A DNA stretch of 64,000 nt from Noviherbaspirillum saxi (GTDB taxonomy: Bacteria > Pseudomonadota > Gammaproteobacteria > Burkholderiales > Burkholderiaceae_D), in NCBI RefSeq assembly GCF_003591035.1, contig NZ_QYUO01000003.1, forward strand, positions 744,001 to 808,000, read 5' to 3'. A program made the position numbers and the translations under genes. The notes beneath the pieces are model-generated. The model had not been told where the DNA came from, made no database searches, and worked only from the letters and a program-made list of their open reading frames with translations. Positions 24,549 to 33,532 of this stretch are shown in pieces. Every line of letters begins with the position of its first letter. Position 1 is the stretch's first letter.

Positions 24549-25547
24549 TCACTTATGGATGGCATGCGATTCGATAGCCTGGCCAATGTTCTCTTCTCCT
24601 CCCATTGAGTTCGGAGCAATGCAGTGGCGCAGAACTTGATCGAGGGACGTATGCGGCACCTCACCGATGAGCGAAGCCAGTTTCGTTTCGTCCAGCCGGT
24701 GCGGACGCAGCCACAGATACCGCATCTCCAGCACAGCCTTGCACATCGGCACCACCGGCGACAGGAGACGCAAAAGCCACCACGGCATCTGCTTCAGCTG
24801 TAGGGCGCGACCTGTGACGCGCTCCATCGCATGGAACAGTTCCCGCCCGGTACAAGCCAGCCCGCCATAGTGAAGCACCTCGAATGGCGGCAAGGCGTTC
24901 CGATGCTCGCCGACCGCGACGAACACCCGTGCCAGGTCCGGCAGATAGGCCCAGGCATGCTCAACATCGGTTGGCCCCAAATACGTGAATTGCTGCTTAT
25001 TCAGTTTTTTTGCCATCACCATATCCATCCAGGTGCCGGGACCCGCGCCACCCAGGAAATCACCGGCTCGGATTACTACGCTCCTTACCCCTTCCGCAGC
25101 GGCCAACTGCATCTGCCGCTCCAACTCAATGCGTACTCTTGCCTTCGAGGTATTCGGTACGGATGACGTGTGCTCGCTCAAGACTTCCGGCAGCGCGGAG
25201 CCGAAGTTATAGACATTGCCGGGCAGCATGATCATTGCTCCGGTCTCTCGGGCGAGTGCCAGAACGCTCGCTGTGATCGGCGGCACCAGTTGTTCCCACT
25301 TGGTATAGGCAGGATTCAAGGCATTGACGATCACCTGAATTTTGCCGGTACACGCGCCGTGTATCCGGTCCGTGTCCAGGGCCTCGCACACCAAGGGAAC
25401 CGCATTACGGGGAAGCGCTTCCGAAGGCGCCGAGCGACTTTGTGCAATCACATGCCAACCGGCGCGGCTGAAGGCTTCCACTGCCACCCGTCCGAAACGG
25501 CCGTTGGCGCCAAGAATCAATACGGAAGAAGGTGAATTGGCTTGCAT
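24549..25547 (-). CDS. NAD(P)-dependent epimerase/dehydratase-family protein
   Basis: A 332-residue extended-SDR-like protein with the N-terminal nucleotide motif LILGANGRFGRVAVEAFSRA. MIMLPGNVYNFGSALPEVLS and TDVEHAWAYLPDLARVFVAV follow later. The start at 25547 has a GGAAG ribosome site; the frame stays open upstream. No YxxxK is obvious, so catalysis as a classical SDR is uncertain and an atypical (NmrA-like or quinone-reductase-like) role is possible. It is divergent from a LysR gene, which probably regulates it. Confidence 0.83.
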   Translation of the reverse strand: MQANSPSSVLILGANGRFGRVAVEAFSRAGWHVIAQSRSAPSEALPRNAVPLVCEALDTDRIHGACTGKIQVIVNALNPAYTKWEQLVPPITASVLALARETGAMIMLPGNVYNFGSALPEVLSEHTSSVPNTSKARVRIELERQMQLAAAEGVRSVVIRAGDFLGGAGPGTWMDMVMAKKLNKQQFTYLGPTDVEHAWAYLPDLARVFVAVGEHRNALPPFEVLHYGGLACTGRELFHAMERVTGRALQLKQMPWWLLRLLSPVVPMCKAVLEMRYLWLRPHRLDETKLASLIGEVPHTSLDQVLRHCIAPNSMGGEENIGQAIESHAIHK

Positions 25548-25652
25548 GACACTTCCAATAAAAAAGAAAGAATGGATTGAGCTTATTGAGCACATTGTCA
25601 TGTAGTGCAAAGGCCATCACAATACGCATATCTGAAATCCTGCTATTCATTC

Positions 25653-26639
25653 ATGAATACCGATAACGCGAAAAAACATTTGATCACTGCCAGCAAGTCG
25701 GGGCAGGGCTTCCTGGATCCCCAGCAGATCGACTGGAACCTGCTTAAAAGCTTTTACCTGGTGGCCGACCTCGGATCCCTGACCCGCGCGGCAGCGGTAC
25801 TCGGTCTGAGTCAACCCACGCTGTCGCGGCAAATCGCGGAACTGGAAACGCACGTGGGCGCTGCGCTGTTCGAGCGGCTTTCCCGAGGTTTGCGCCTGAC
25901 CGAAGCCGGGACCGCGCTCATGGAACCCGCCCGGCGTATGCTGGCAGCCGCGCAGGCGGTCAGCCTGGCCGTCACCGCGCAGCATCGGGACGTGGCGGGG
26001 ACGGTCCGCATTACCGCAAGCGAAATCATGTCCGCCTATGTGCTGCCGCCGATCTTTGCCGCGTTACGCGCCGCATATCCCGCCATCCAGATCGAACTGG
26101 TCGCGTCGAATCGGATCGACAATCTTTTAACGCGCGAGGCCGACATTGCGATTCGCATGATCCGGCCACAACAGGCCGGTCTGATTACCAGAAAAATCGC
26201 GGACTATCCGATGGGCTTTTATGCGCACGAGGTTTACCTGGCCAAGCATTCCGTAGTCGAAGGCAACGACGAATGGATGCAGTATGACTGGGTCGGGCTT
26301 GACCAATCCAACCAGTTGATCGAAGGCTTTCGGGAAGTCGGCTTCAAGGTCGACAAGTCGTTTTTTGCGTTCCGCACCGATAACCATATCGTGGGCTGGC
26401 AGGCGGTCCTGGCAGGCCTGGGCGTCGGGATCACCCTGCAGCGCGTGGCGCAATGCTATCCGCAACTCAAGCAGGTCATGCAAGATCAGCCCTTGCCGCA
26501 ACTGCCCGTCTGGCTCACCGCGCACCGCGAGCTGAGGGATTCCATTCGCATTCGCGCCGTCTTTGATTTTTTGGCGGACGCGCTGGTGCCGCCGGCGATC
26601 TGCTCCGGAGAGCATGCCGACCGGGGCAAGGCACTTTAA
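25653..26639 (+). CDS. LysR-family regulator, divergent from the epimerase
   Basis: A 328-residue LysR regulator whose HTH reads LVADLGSLTRAAAVLGLSQP TLSRQIAELE, with an effector domain containing TVRITASEIMSAYVLPPIFA and READIAIRMIRPQQAGLI. I start it at the ATG at 25653. The gap of 105 bases to the oppositely directed epimerase gene fits a shared regulatory region. Confidence 0.9.
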   Translation: MNTDNAKKHLITASKSGQGFLDPQQIDWNLLKSFYLVADLGSLTRAAAVLGLSQPTLSRQIAELETHVGAALFERLSRGLRLTEAGTALMEPARRMLAAAQAVSLAVTAQHRDVAGTVRITASEIMSAYVLPPIFAALRAAYPAIQIELVASNRIDNLLTREADIAIRMIRPQQAGLITRKIADYPMGFYAHEVYLAKHSVVEGNDEWMQYDWVGLDQSNQLIEGFREVGFKVDKSFFAFRTDNHIVGWQAVLAGLGVGITLQRVAQCYPQLKQVMQDQPLPQLPVWLTAHRELRDSIRIRAVFDFLADALVPPAICSGEHADRGKAL

Positions 26640-26954
26640 TCATCTCGTGCCTATGCAGTCGTCATCACGGGCATGGTGTCCAATGTAGACAGGGACTGGT
26701 TATGAAAGTAAACCGGCCGGTCAATCACAATTAAACTCTTTAATCATGCGGGTTCCAGAATCTGTCGATGATCGAGTGGGAGTAGACATTCCAATAGGAA
26801 ACATTCTTCGCTAGTTGACTGACTATTAAAGACCTATTTTTACAGGGCTTTATATTTTGGATTGTCGCTTGGCAGTACTCGCATTCTGAAGAATGTTGGC
26901 GGAACTCGTGGCGATCCAGTCCAGTTTAGTGCAACCGCACTTGGCACTGCCGTG

Positions 26955-27110
26955 GATATCGCCATGGCGCATGGAAGCTCGCCGGTTCCAACCACGTCCT
27001 GCGCAATGGTGTTCGTCTGTCAAATTATCCGTATGCGGCAGCGTTTGTGGAAAGCATCGATATATTACAAGGCACCGGCGTGGCGACGGATAATAGCGGC
27101 TACATCATTT
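26955..27110 (+). pseudogene. Fragment of a TonB-dependent receptor plug
   Basis: A plus-strand frame with no start reads GSNHVLRNGVRLSNYPYAAA FVESIDILQGTGVATD. This matches the segment of siderophore-receptor plugs that ends in the ...VEVLKGP... motif. Neither a barrel nor an N-terminus is present. It is a short relic just upstream of the OsmC-YcaO gene. The rest of 26640-27135 shows nothing recognisable. Confidence 0.45.
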
Positions 27111-27135
27111 TGAGCACCATTTTTGGAAATCCCCC

Positions 27136-29358
27136 ATGGAAATTAAGGTCAATTTTCTCGATAAGCTTCGTCTTGAAGCCAAGTTTGATGATTTTACGGT
27201 GGTGGCCGACCAGCCTATCCGCTATAAGGGCGATGGCTCGGCGCCCGGTCCCTTCGATTACTTTCTCGCCTCATCGGCCTTGTGTGCGGCTTACTTTGTC
27301 AAGTTGTATTGCGCCACTCGCAACATTCCGACCGATAATATCCGCCTGTCGCAGAATAATATTGTTGATCCGGAAAACCGTTACCAGCAGATTTTCAAGA
27401 TTCAGGTTGAGTTGCCGACGGATATCTCCGACAAAGACCGCCAAGGTATTTTGCGCTCCATCGACCGTTGTACGGTGAAAAAGGTGGTACAAGCTGGGCC
27501 CGAGTTTGTGATTGAAGAGGTAGAAAACTTAGATGCCGATGCCCAGTCGTTGCTAACCTTGAAGCCAGCTTCTGACGCCAGCACCTATATTGCTGGCAAG
27601 GATCTGCCATTGGAGCAAACCATCGCCAATATGTCGGGCGTGTTGGCGGGCTTGGGCATCAAGATTGAAATCGCTTCGTGGCGCAATATCGTTCCCAATG
27701 TGTGGTCGCTGCATATCCGCGATGCCCACTCGCCGATGTGTTTTACCAATGGCAAGGGAGCGACCAAAGAAAGCGCGTTGGCGTCGGCGTTGGGAGAGTA
27801 TATCGAGCGACTCAATAACAACCATTTCTACGCCGGTACGTTTTGGGGCGAAGACATCGCCAATGCGGCGTTTGTACATTACCCGAACGAGCGCTGGTTC
27901 AAGCCTGGTTCTAAAGATGCGCTGCCGGCTGAAATTCTCGATGAATACTGCCTGCCCATTTACAATCCCGATGGCGAGTTACGTGGCTCGCACCTGGTCG
28001 ACACCAACTCGGGAAATGTGCAGCGCGGTATCTGTTCGCTGCCGTTTGTGCGGCAGTCGGACGGCGAAGTGGTGTATTTCCCGTCCAACCTGGTCGAAAA
28101 CCTCTATGTCAGCAATGGCATGAGTGCCGGTAATACGCTGGCCGAAGCGCAAGTGCAATGCCTGTCCGAAATTTTCGAACGGGCGGTAAAGCGCGAAATT
28201 CTGGAAGGCGAAATGGCACTGCCTGATGTGCCGCACGAAGTGCTGGCGAAATACCCTGGCATTCTGGCCGGCATTCAGGGGTTGGAAGAGCAAGGCTTTC
28301 CGGTGCTGGTGAAGGATGCGTCGTTGGGTGGAATCTACCCGGTGATGTGCGTCACCTTGATGAACCCACGAACTGGCGGTGTCTTTGCTTCGTTCGGCGC
28401 GCACCCAAGCTTCGAGGTGGCGCTGGAACGGAGTCTGACAGAATTGCTACAGGGGCGCAGTTTTGAAGGCCTGAACGATTTACCTCAGCCCACCTTTGAA
28501 AGCAACGCGGTGACTGAGCCAAACAACTTTGTTGAACACTTCATTGATTCCAGCGGTGTGGTGTCGTGGCGCTTTTTCAGCGCCAAAGCGAATTTCGATT
28601 TTGTCGAGTGGGATTTTTCCGGCCAGGGTGAAAACTCCAATGCCGAGGAAGCCGCGAGCTTGCTCGGCATTCTTGAAGGCATGGGCAAAGAGGTGTACAT
28701 GGCGGTGCATGACCAGCTGGGCGCCATTGCTTGCCGGATTTTGGTACCCGGCTATTCGGAAGTTTATCCTGTAGAAGATTTGATCTGGGATAACACCAAC
28801 AAGGCGCTGTTGTTCCGCGCCGATATCTTGAACTTGCATCGCCTGGACGACGCAAGCCTGGAAGCGCTGCTTGAGCGTTTGAATAACAATGAGCTCGATG
28901 AATACTCCGACATCGCCACGTTGATCGGCATCGAATTTGATGAGAATACGGACTGGGGGCAGCTGACAGTTCTCGAGTTGAAGCTGCTCATTCATCTCGC
29001 CTTGCAGCAATTTGAGGCGGCGCACGAGCTGGTGGGCGCCTTCTTGCAGTACAACGACAACACGGTCGAGCGCGGATTGTTTTATCAAGCCTTGAACGTG
29101 GTGCTGGAGGTGCTGCTCGATGACGACCTGGAACTGGACGATTACGTGGTAAATTTCCGCCGGATGTATGGCAATCCGCGGATGGACGCGGTGCTGGGCT
29201 CAGTGGACGGCAGCGTGCGCTTCTTTGGCTTGACGCCAACCAGTATGAAACTGGAGGGGCTCGACAGGCACCGCCGCTTGATCGACAGCTACAAAAAAAT
29301 GCATATGGCGCGGGCCAAGGTAGCGGCTACAGCCATTAGGGTTAGGAGTCATGGCTGA
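27136..29358 (+). CDS. OsmC-YcaO domain fusion protein
   Basis: A 740-residue cytoplasmic protein. Residues about 1-140 are an OsmC-like domain (YKGDGSAPGPFDYFLASSAL with the family cysteine, then RCTVKKVVQAGPEF). Residues about 180-560 are a YcaO domain (GKGATKESALASALGEYIER; AEAQVQCLSEIFERAVKREI; PSFEVALERSLTELLQGRSF). An acidic alpha-helical C-terminal region follows (LLIHLALQQFEAAHELVGAF). YcaO domains use ATP to activate amide backbones, and E. coli YcaO affects RimO-dependent methylthiolation of ribosomal protein S12. OsmC domains reduce peroxides with thiols. This fusion is known in proteobacteria, but its role is not settled. Codon usage looks less GC-rich than the neighbours. Confidence 0.92.
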   Translation: MEIKVNFLDKLRLEAKFDDFTVVADQPIRYKGDGSAPGPFDYFLASSALCAAYFVKLYCATRNIPTDNIRLSQNNIVDPENRYQQIFKIQVELPTDISDKDRQGILRSIDRCTVKKVVQAGPEFVIEEVENLDADAQSLLTLKPASDASTYIAGKDLPLEQTIANMSGVLAGLGIKIEIASWRNIVPNVWSLHIRDAHSPMCFTNGKGATKESALASALGEYIERLNNNHFYAGTFWGEDIANAAFVHYPNERWFKPGSKDALPAEILDEYCLPIYNPDGELRGSHLVDTNSGNVQRGICSLPFVRQSDGEVVYFPSNLVENLYVSNGMSAGNTLAEAQVQCLSEIFERAVKREILEGEMALPDVPHEVLAKYPGILAGIQGLEEQGFPVLVKDASLGGIYPVMCVTLMNPRTGGVFASFGAHPSFEVALERSLTELLQGRSFEGLNDLPQPTFESNAVTEPNNFVEHFIDSSGVVSWRFFSAKANFDFVEWDFSGQGENSNAEEAASLLGILEGMGKEVYMAVHDQLGAIACRILVPGYSEVYPVEDLIWDNTNKALLFRADILNLHRLDDASLEALLERLNNNELDEYSDIATLIGIEFDENTDWGQLTVLELKLLIHLALQQFEAAHELVGAFLQYNDNTVERGLFYQALNVVLEVLLDDDLELDDYVVNFRRMYGNPRMDAVLGSVDGSVRFFGLTPTSMKLEGLDRHRRLIDSYKKMHMARAKVAATAIRVRSHG

Positions 29359-29886
29359 ATGCGATGATGCCGTTCAACCCCCAGCACAAAGGTAGGTTCG
29401 ATACCCGAGCGACCATCTGGGCCGGCGTGCATCAGTGTCGATGTCGCCAGCGTTGATGGTCAGATACGAAGGACAGATCGAGGGCCCTCAATATGAATCC
29501 CATCTTTGGATTATGTCGCCGGCCGGAAGGTCAACCGGAATTGATGGTACGTTTGATGGGATACGAGCTACTGTGCCTGACAAATCCTTTTTAAATTCAG
29601 GCACCTGAAAGTGCAATTGATAATCGAGTGGGTAGCCGCATAGTTTCTCCATCGTAGCAGACGTCAACTATCGGGCAGGAGCGGACGCAAAGTGCCCCAT
29701 ACATTTGGTATTGTTGTGCCAACTTTGGCGTGGCAGGATAAGCAACGCTGCCGTCACGACCAAACGTTGGAGAAGCTGTGGTTTCGATGGATTCGGTTGG
29801 CTTGCAAGTCGGGCACGACCAGCGGTAACAGGCACTCGATTCCCCGCTCTCCATGCACATACGCTTCTTTCTGTTAGCGGGCACAA
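29359..29886. other. Degenerate interval, possible transposase relic
   Basis: No intact gene. On the minus strand around 29690-29820 shifted frames read CPTCKPTES, then HRNHSFSNVWS, then RQRCLSCH. This vaguely recalls the zinc-ribbon start of IS1/IS1595-type transposases, with stops and frameshifts. The resemblance is weak. Confidence 0.25.
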
Positions 29887-29997
29887 ATGACGAACATAAC
29901 TCTCAAGCTTTGCAGAAATATCTTATTGGTCTTTTTTGCAGGGCTAATTTCAGCCGCTGCAGCAGGTGAATCAGGCACTCAGACGAACTTTACATAT
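29887..29997 (+). pseudogene. 5' part of a secreted-protein gene interrupted by an IS
   Basis: An ATG at 29887 opens a signal peptide (MTNITLKLCRNILLVFFAGL ISAAAA) and about ten mature residues (GESGTQTNFTY) before the insertion sequence begins. Its continuation lies 1.4 kb away, at about 31436-31967. Together they would have made a secreted protein of roughly 215 residues. Confidence 0.75.
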
Positions 29998-30011
29998 ATG
30001 GACTCCCTCCG

Positions 30012-30266
30012 AAGTACAAGGGACTGATCGACAGGGATGACATGAGGGATAAGCCTGCAGTCGTATATCCGGCATCTGAAGTGGACTCTTTTTTGGTCCG
30101 TGCCGACATGGAATCTGCGTCACCGCTGCGCCAATCGATACAAGCGGCAGGCGTGAAGCTGCCGGAAGAGTTATCGGCGTCAAGCGGTGTGGGTGCGTCC
30201 CGGTGTGCCATGATGGGCGATCAATCTCTGTGCAAAGGCGGGTGGGTCAAACGTGGTCCAATCGAT
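30012..30266 (-). ncRNA. Probable bridge-RNA region of the IS1111-group element
   Basis: The 255 bases between the transposase stop and the element's right end hold no transposase frame. In IS1111-group elements the guide (bridge) RNA that pairs with donor and target DNA is encoded in this 3' non-coding end. I assign it by position; I could not fold it or map its loops. Confidence 0.5.
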
Positions 30267-31352
30267 TCAGGCTGGCATCGCGTAAGCAGTGCGTTCCATT
30301 TTCTTGCTCATGCGCGTCACCGTTCCGGTATAGGGTTCCCCGTCGCGCAGCGTCGCGTAGCAAATGCGAGCGAGTTTGTTGGCCAGCGCACAGGTGGCCT
30401 TGTTGTGGTTCGACCTTCCCTGAACAGTGAGCGCCCAAATTCGCAAGTGATCGATGCGCTTGCCGGCGGCCTGTGCAACACTGGCGGCACGCAGTATCGA
30501 CCGGGCACCGTGGGTGAGCAACATGCGCAGGTAGCGGTCGCCGCGCTTGGAGATGTGGCCGAGAGAGCGGCTGCTGCCGGAGGAGTATTCCTTGGGTGTG
30601 AGGCCGAACCAGCTGGCGAAGTGGCGGGCATCTCGGAAGTGTTCGACGTTGCCACTGGTGGCGGCAACCATGGCGGTGGCAGTGAGCAGACCGACGCCGG
30701 GGATCGACAGCAGAGTGGTGCAGGCAGGGCTGTGCCTGGCCAGCTCAGTCAGTTCGCGTTCCAGTTGCGCGATGCGCGCTTCGAGCAGGTGGATTTCTTC
30801 GACCAGCAGTTTCATGGTGCCGCGGATCAATACAGGAACAGCGGAATTCGGATCGGCCAGGACACGGCTGATTTGTTCCAGGCCGTTGCGGCTGCCAGCC
30901 GTAACGGAAATACCGAATTCCCGACAGAAACCGCGCAGTGCATTGATACGCGAGGTGCGGGTGCCCATCCACAGGGAGCGGGTGCGATGCAACCCTTGCA
31001 GCGCCTGCTGCTCAATCGACTTGACCTTGACGGGTACGATGTCGGCGCAGCGGGCGGCCTCGAGCAAGGCACAGGCATCAGCGGCATCAGTCTTGTTGCG
31101 CTTGACGTAGGCGCGGATGTAGGCCGCAGGCAGCAACTTGACGGTAATGCCCAGGGCATTGAACTGGCGCGCCCAGTGGTGAGCCGAACCGCAGGATTCC
31201 ATGATGACGAGGGAAACATTACGATTGACGAACCAGCGCTCGAACTGGCTGCGGGTCAGGCGGTGCTGTTCAATGACATGCCAGGAGGAATTGGCCACGG
31301 CGAGCTGAAAGACGGATTTGGCCAGATCGACGGCCACAGTAGTAGCATTCAT
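30267..31352 (-). CDS. IS110-family (IS1111 group) transposase/recombinase
   Basis: A 361-residue recombinase. The N-terminal RuvC-like DEDD domain (MNATTVAVDLAKSVFQLAVA; LVIMESCGSAHHWARQFNAL; KRNKTDAADACALLEAA) carries acidic residues in the expected places. The C-terminal Tnp domain (LLSIPGVGLLTATAMVAATS; FASWFGLTPKEYSSGSSRSL GHISKRGDRYLR) contains the conserved serine. It catalyses RNA-guided, target-specific insertion of its own element. The frame is intact, so the element may be active. Confidence 0.93.
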   Translation of the reverse strand: MNATTVAVDLAKSVFQLAVANSSWHVIEQHRLTRSQFERWFVNRNVSLVIMESCGSAHHWARQFNALGITVKLLPAAYIRAYVKRNKTDAADACALLEAARCADIVPVKVKSIEQQALQGLHRTRSLWMGTRTSRINALRGFCREFGISVTAGSRNGLEQISRVLADPNSAVPVLIRGTMKLLVEEIHLLEARIAQLERELTELARHSPACTTLLSIPGVGLLTATAMVAATSGNVEHFRDARHFASWFGLTPKEYSSGSSRSLGHISKRGDRYLRMLLTHGARSILRAASVAQAAGKRIDHLRIWALTVQGRSNHNKATCALANKLARICYATLRDGEPYTGTVTRMSKKMERTAYAMPA

Positions 31353-31435
31353 AGTGGGCTCCTTTCGTTAACTGATTCCCGTCTCCACGTGAACCAGTAC
31401 GCCTACTTTGGCGCAAAAAGACGGAGGGAGTCCAT

Positions 31436-31967
31436 CCCATCAATCAAGATGGATGAACGTGTGTTCTCTATTTCTACTCCAATTCCTCCGGACAACGAGT
31501 TCGTCACGTATCGTCCGTCACTCTCGCTGCAGGACAGTGCGCTGTTCGAGAAAGCAAACGAAGTCAAGGCCCTCAACGTGCACTGGACTTTCCGGAGCGG
31601 GCTGCTTCGTCAGGTTGCCGGTGTGGCTGAACTGAAAGTCCACCTATATCCCGCCCATGAGAACGAAATCAAGTCGAGTGCGGACTTAAGGGCAGAACTG
31701 CTTTCGGCTTTCAAACGGGAACTGGTTAAAGTGGGTTATACAGGCGGGCCGGTTCAGTTCTACCGGGTAGTCATCAACGGGCGGACCTGGCTTACCTACG
31801 AGGTTCCCGTGATCGGAGTGAGGGAATTCGCGATCGCGGTCTCGGACACACGCTACCTGACGGTCCAGCTTGCGTACATCGACAACACGCGAGAAAAGCC
31901 GGCCGCCTGGCGCAAAGAAGCGGCCGAGCTCATGGAAAAGGTCATTGGGTCGATACGGGTGGATTAA
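31436..31967 (+). pseudogene. 3' part of the interrupted secreted-protein gene
   Basis: About 176 codons resume beyond the IS at IKMDERVFSISTPIPPDNEF, continue through ALNVHWTFRSGLLRQVAGVA and GGPVQFYRVVINGRTWLTYE, and end SIRVD. The protein is unrecognised. The pattern of a short N-terminus plus an alternating beta region suggests a small periplasmic or lipoprotein-type domain. The longer frame that begins at 30042 is read antisense through the transposase and is not real. Confidence 0.7.
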
Positions 31968-32230
31968 CAGCGACGGGGATCAGTATCAACGTTACAAGGC
32001 GGCGTAACCATCGCACATTATGGCCACATCACATGCAGTACCAATGTGGACTGTCATCGTGTGAGAGCTGACACCGCCGATGATCGTCGACTTTTGAAAA
32101 CACTGAATGTCAGTATAGGGTCGTGTTGCGCCTGTTGGGCATTGACTGCTAACCGCTACATTTTTGCCGTTCCATCACATGTCACATCTGGGCGGTAAGT
32201 TCCATGAGGTTTTATAGTAGCCCGTTGAGA

Positions 32231-32267
32231 ATGAGGTTCCTTTCATCGATTGAAGGAGAACCTCATG
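32231..32267 (+). promoter_or_regulatory. Hairpin covering the ribosome site and start of the recombinase
   Basis: The arms atgaggtt (32231-32238) and aacctcat (32259-32266) pair perfectly and are extended by cctttc / gaagg. The downstream arm contains the ribosome site aaggag (32253-32258) and the first two bases of the ATG at 32265. A folded transcript would hide the start, so translation may be gated, or only active from certain transcripts. Confidence 0.55.
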
Positions 32268-32891
32268 GACTCGCATTCCGTTCAGCCACACCGCCAGGTA
32301 CCGTGGAACAAAGGGCGCCTTACCGGTCAGAAAGCCCCGTTGAAGCAAAAGGAAATCTGGGCCATTCGTGTCCGTCTCCAACTTGCGTACCGGATCCGAG
32401 ACCTGGCTTTGTTCAATCTCGCCATTGATAGCAAGCTACGGGCTTGTGATCTGGTTCGCTTGCAAGTGGCAGATGTGACGCAAGGAGGTGCAGTGTTACG
32501 ACGCACCATCATAATGCAGCAGAAAACAGGTCGTCCCGTACAGTTCGAAATCACAGAGCAAACCCGGCAGGCAATTGCAGACTGGACCACCCAGGCACAG
32601 CTCAAACCCAACGGGTACTTGTTCCCCAGCCGCATACGACGCTCGCCACATTTGTCGACGCGCCAGTACGCCCGCATTGTGGACTCTTGGGTTGCATCGA
32701 TTGGTCTCGATACTGCAGCCTATGGCACCCATACCATGCGGCGAACCAAGGCGACACTGATTTACCGAAGGACCAAGAATCTGCGCGCGGTACAGCTTCT
32801 GCTTGGCCATACCAAGCTGGAGAGCACAGTGCGACACCTCGGCATTGACGTCGACGATGCATTGGAAATCGCAGAGCAGACGGAGGTGTAG
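32265..32891 (+). CDS. Short tyrosine recombinase, catalytic tyrosine replaced
   Basis: A 208-residue catalytic-domain-only recombinase of a group common in proteobacterial islands. R59 (LRACDLVRL), H156 and R159 (THTMRRT) and H182 (LLGHTKLEST) are in place. The position that carries the nucleophilic tyrosine in relatives (TVRYLG) is H191 here (TVRHLG), which one base change from tac to cac would explain. It may therefore be catalytically dead. The start at 32265 is set by AAGGAG. It borders the defence-like genes to the right. Confidence 0.85.
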   Translation: MDSHSVQPHRQVPWNKGRLTGQKAPLKQKEIWAIRVRLQLAYRIRDLALFNLAIDSKLRACDLVRLQVADVTQGGAVLRRTIIMQQKTGRPVQFEITEQTRQAIADWTTQAQLKPNGYLFPSRIRRSPHLSTRQYARIVDSWVASIGLDTAAYGTHTMRRTKATLIYRRTKNLRAVQLLLGHTKLESTVRHLGIDVDDALEIAEQTEV

Positions 32892-33151
32892 TGCGCCAGG
32901 CCGGTAGTCCTTTGGAAAAGGGGGCTGCCGGCCAAAGCGGCCCATTGGTTTCCGCTATGTGCAGCATTGCTGCCCTTCAGTAGTAGTCGCATGCCGGCCA
33001 GAAGCGGCCGCTCAAAAACAACTGGCAATCATGCACCCGGTCGCAAAGTGGTGAAGTGTAATATGGCAACTACCCATGTTATATTGCTATTTTCAATGTA
33101 TATCCGTTAGATCGCTCAGTTACCATCGCGCCACAATGAGGATTACAAGCA

Positions 33152-33532
33152 ATGCCGTGGATTGAAATAGCCTTGCCAGGAGTCTTGCTGCTCGCGAAGT
33201 TCTTGGTGAAGCTGGTCGTTGATCGGTCAGCTACCTTGCCTGATTTTATTTCGGCCATTCTTGCGCTTCCGGTAGATATCGTTTTCCTATCAGCATCTCT
33301 TCTTGCTGGTTACGTCATCTCTTCGCCAAACAACCTGAAGGAGGGCCTTGTACTCTTCATGGGGTGTATTTGCCTGTCCCTAGTCATTGTCCTTCTCTGG
33401 CGTAGGTCCGATGGACAATTCACGAAAGACAGGTACATAGCTGCAGCCACATTCGGTCTTCTAAACATGGGAGCGGCGACGGCAACTCTTGTCTATTCAC
33501 TCTCGCTCTTAACTTCAGGAGCCAGTCGATGA
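33152..33532 (+). CDS. Small membrane protein, coupled to the next gene
   Basis: A 126-residue protein with about four hydrophobic helices (IEIALPGVLLLAKFLVKLVV; ISAILALPVDIVFLSASLLA; VLFMGCICLSLVIVLLWRR; FGLLNMGAATATLVYSLSLL). I do not recognise a family. Its TGA overlaps the ATG of the following gene (ATGA), so the two are translationally coupled. The pair probably forms one membrane unit. Confidence 0.75.
   Translation: MPWIEIALPGVLLLAKFLVKLVVDRSATLPDFISAILALPVDIVFLSASLLAGYVISSPNNLKEGLVLFMGCICLSLVIVLLWRRSDGQFTKDRYIAAATFGLLNMGAATATLVYSLSLLTSGASR

Larger units (their letters stand above)
29995..31440 (-). mobile_element. IS110-family element, IS1111 group
   Basis: A complete insertion sequence of about 1.44 kb. 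The subterminal inverted repeats atggactccctccg (29998-30011) and cggagggagtccat (31422-31435) are perfect over 14 bases. The transposase reads leftward, with about 80 bases in front of it and about 260 bases of non-coding DNA behind it. This short-left, long-right layout is typical of the IS1111 group. It splits a gene for a secreted protein. Confidence 0.9.

Noticed and set aside
30042..31967. A 641-codon open frame on the plus strand
   Set aside because: Its first 460 codons are antisense to the IS1111 transposase and its 3' region. Only the last about 176 codons belong to a real (interrupted) gene.
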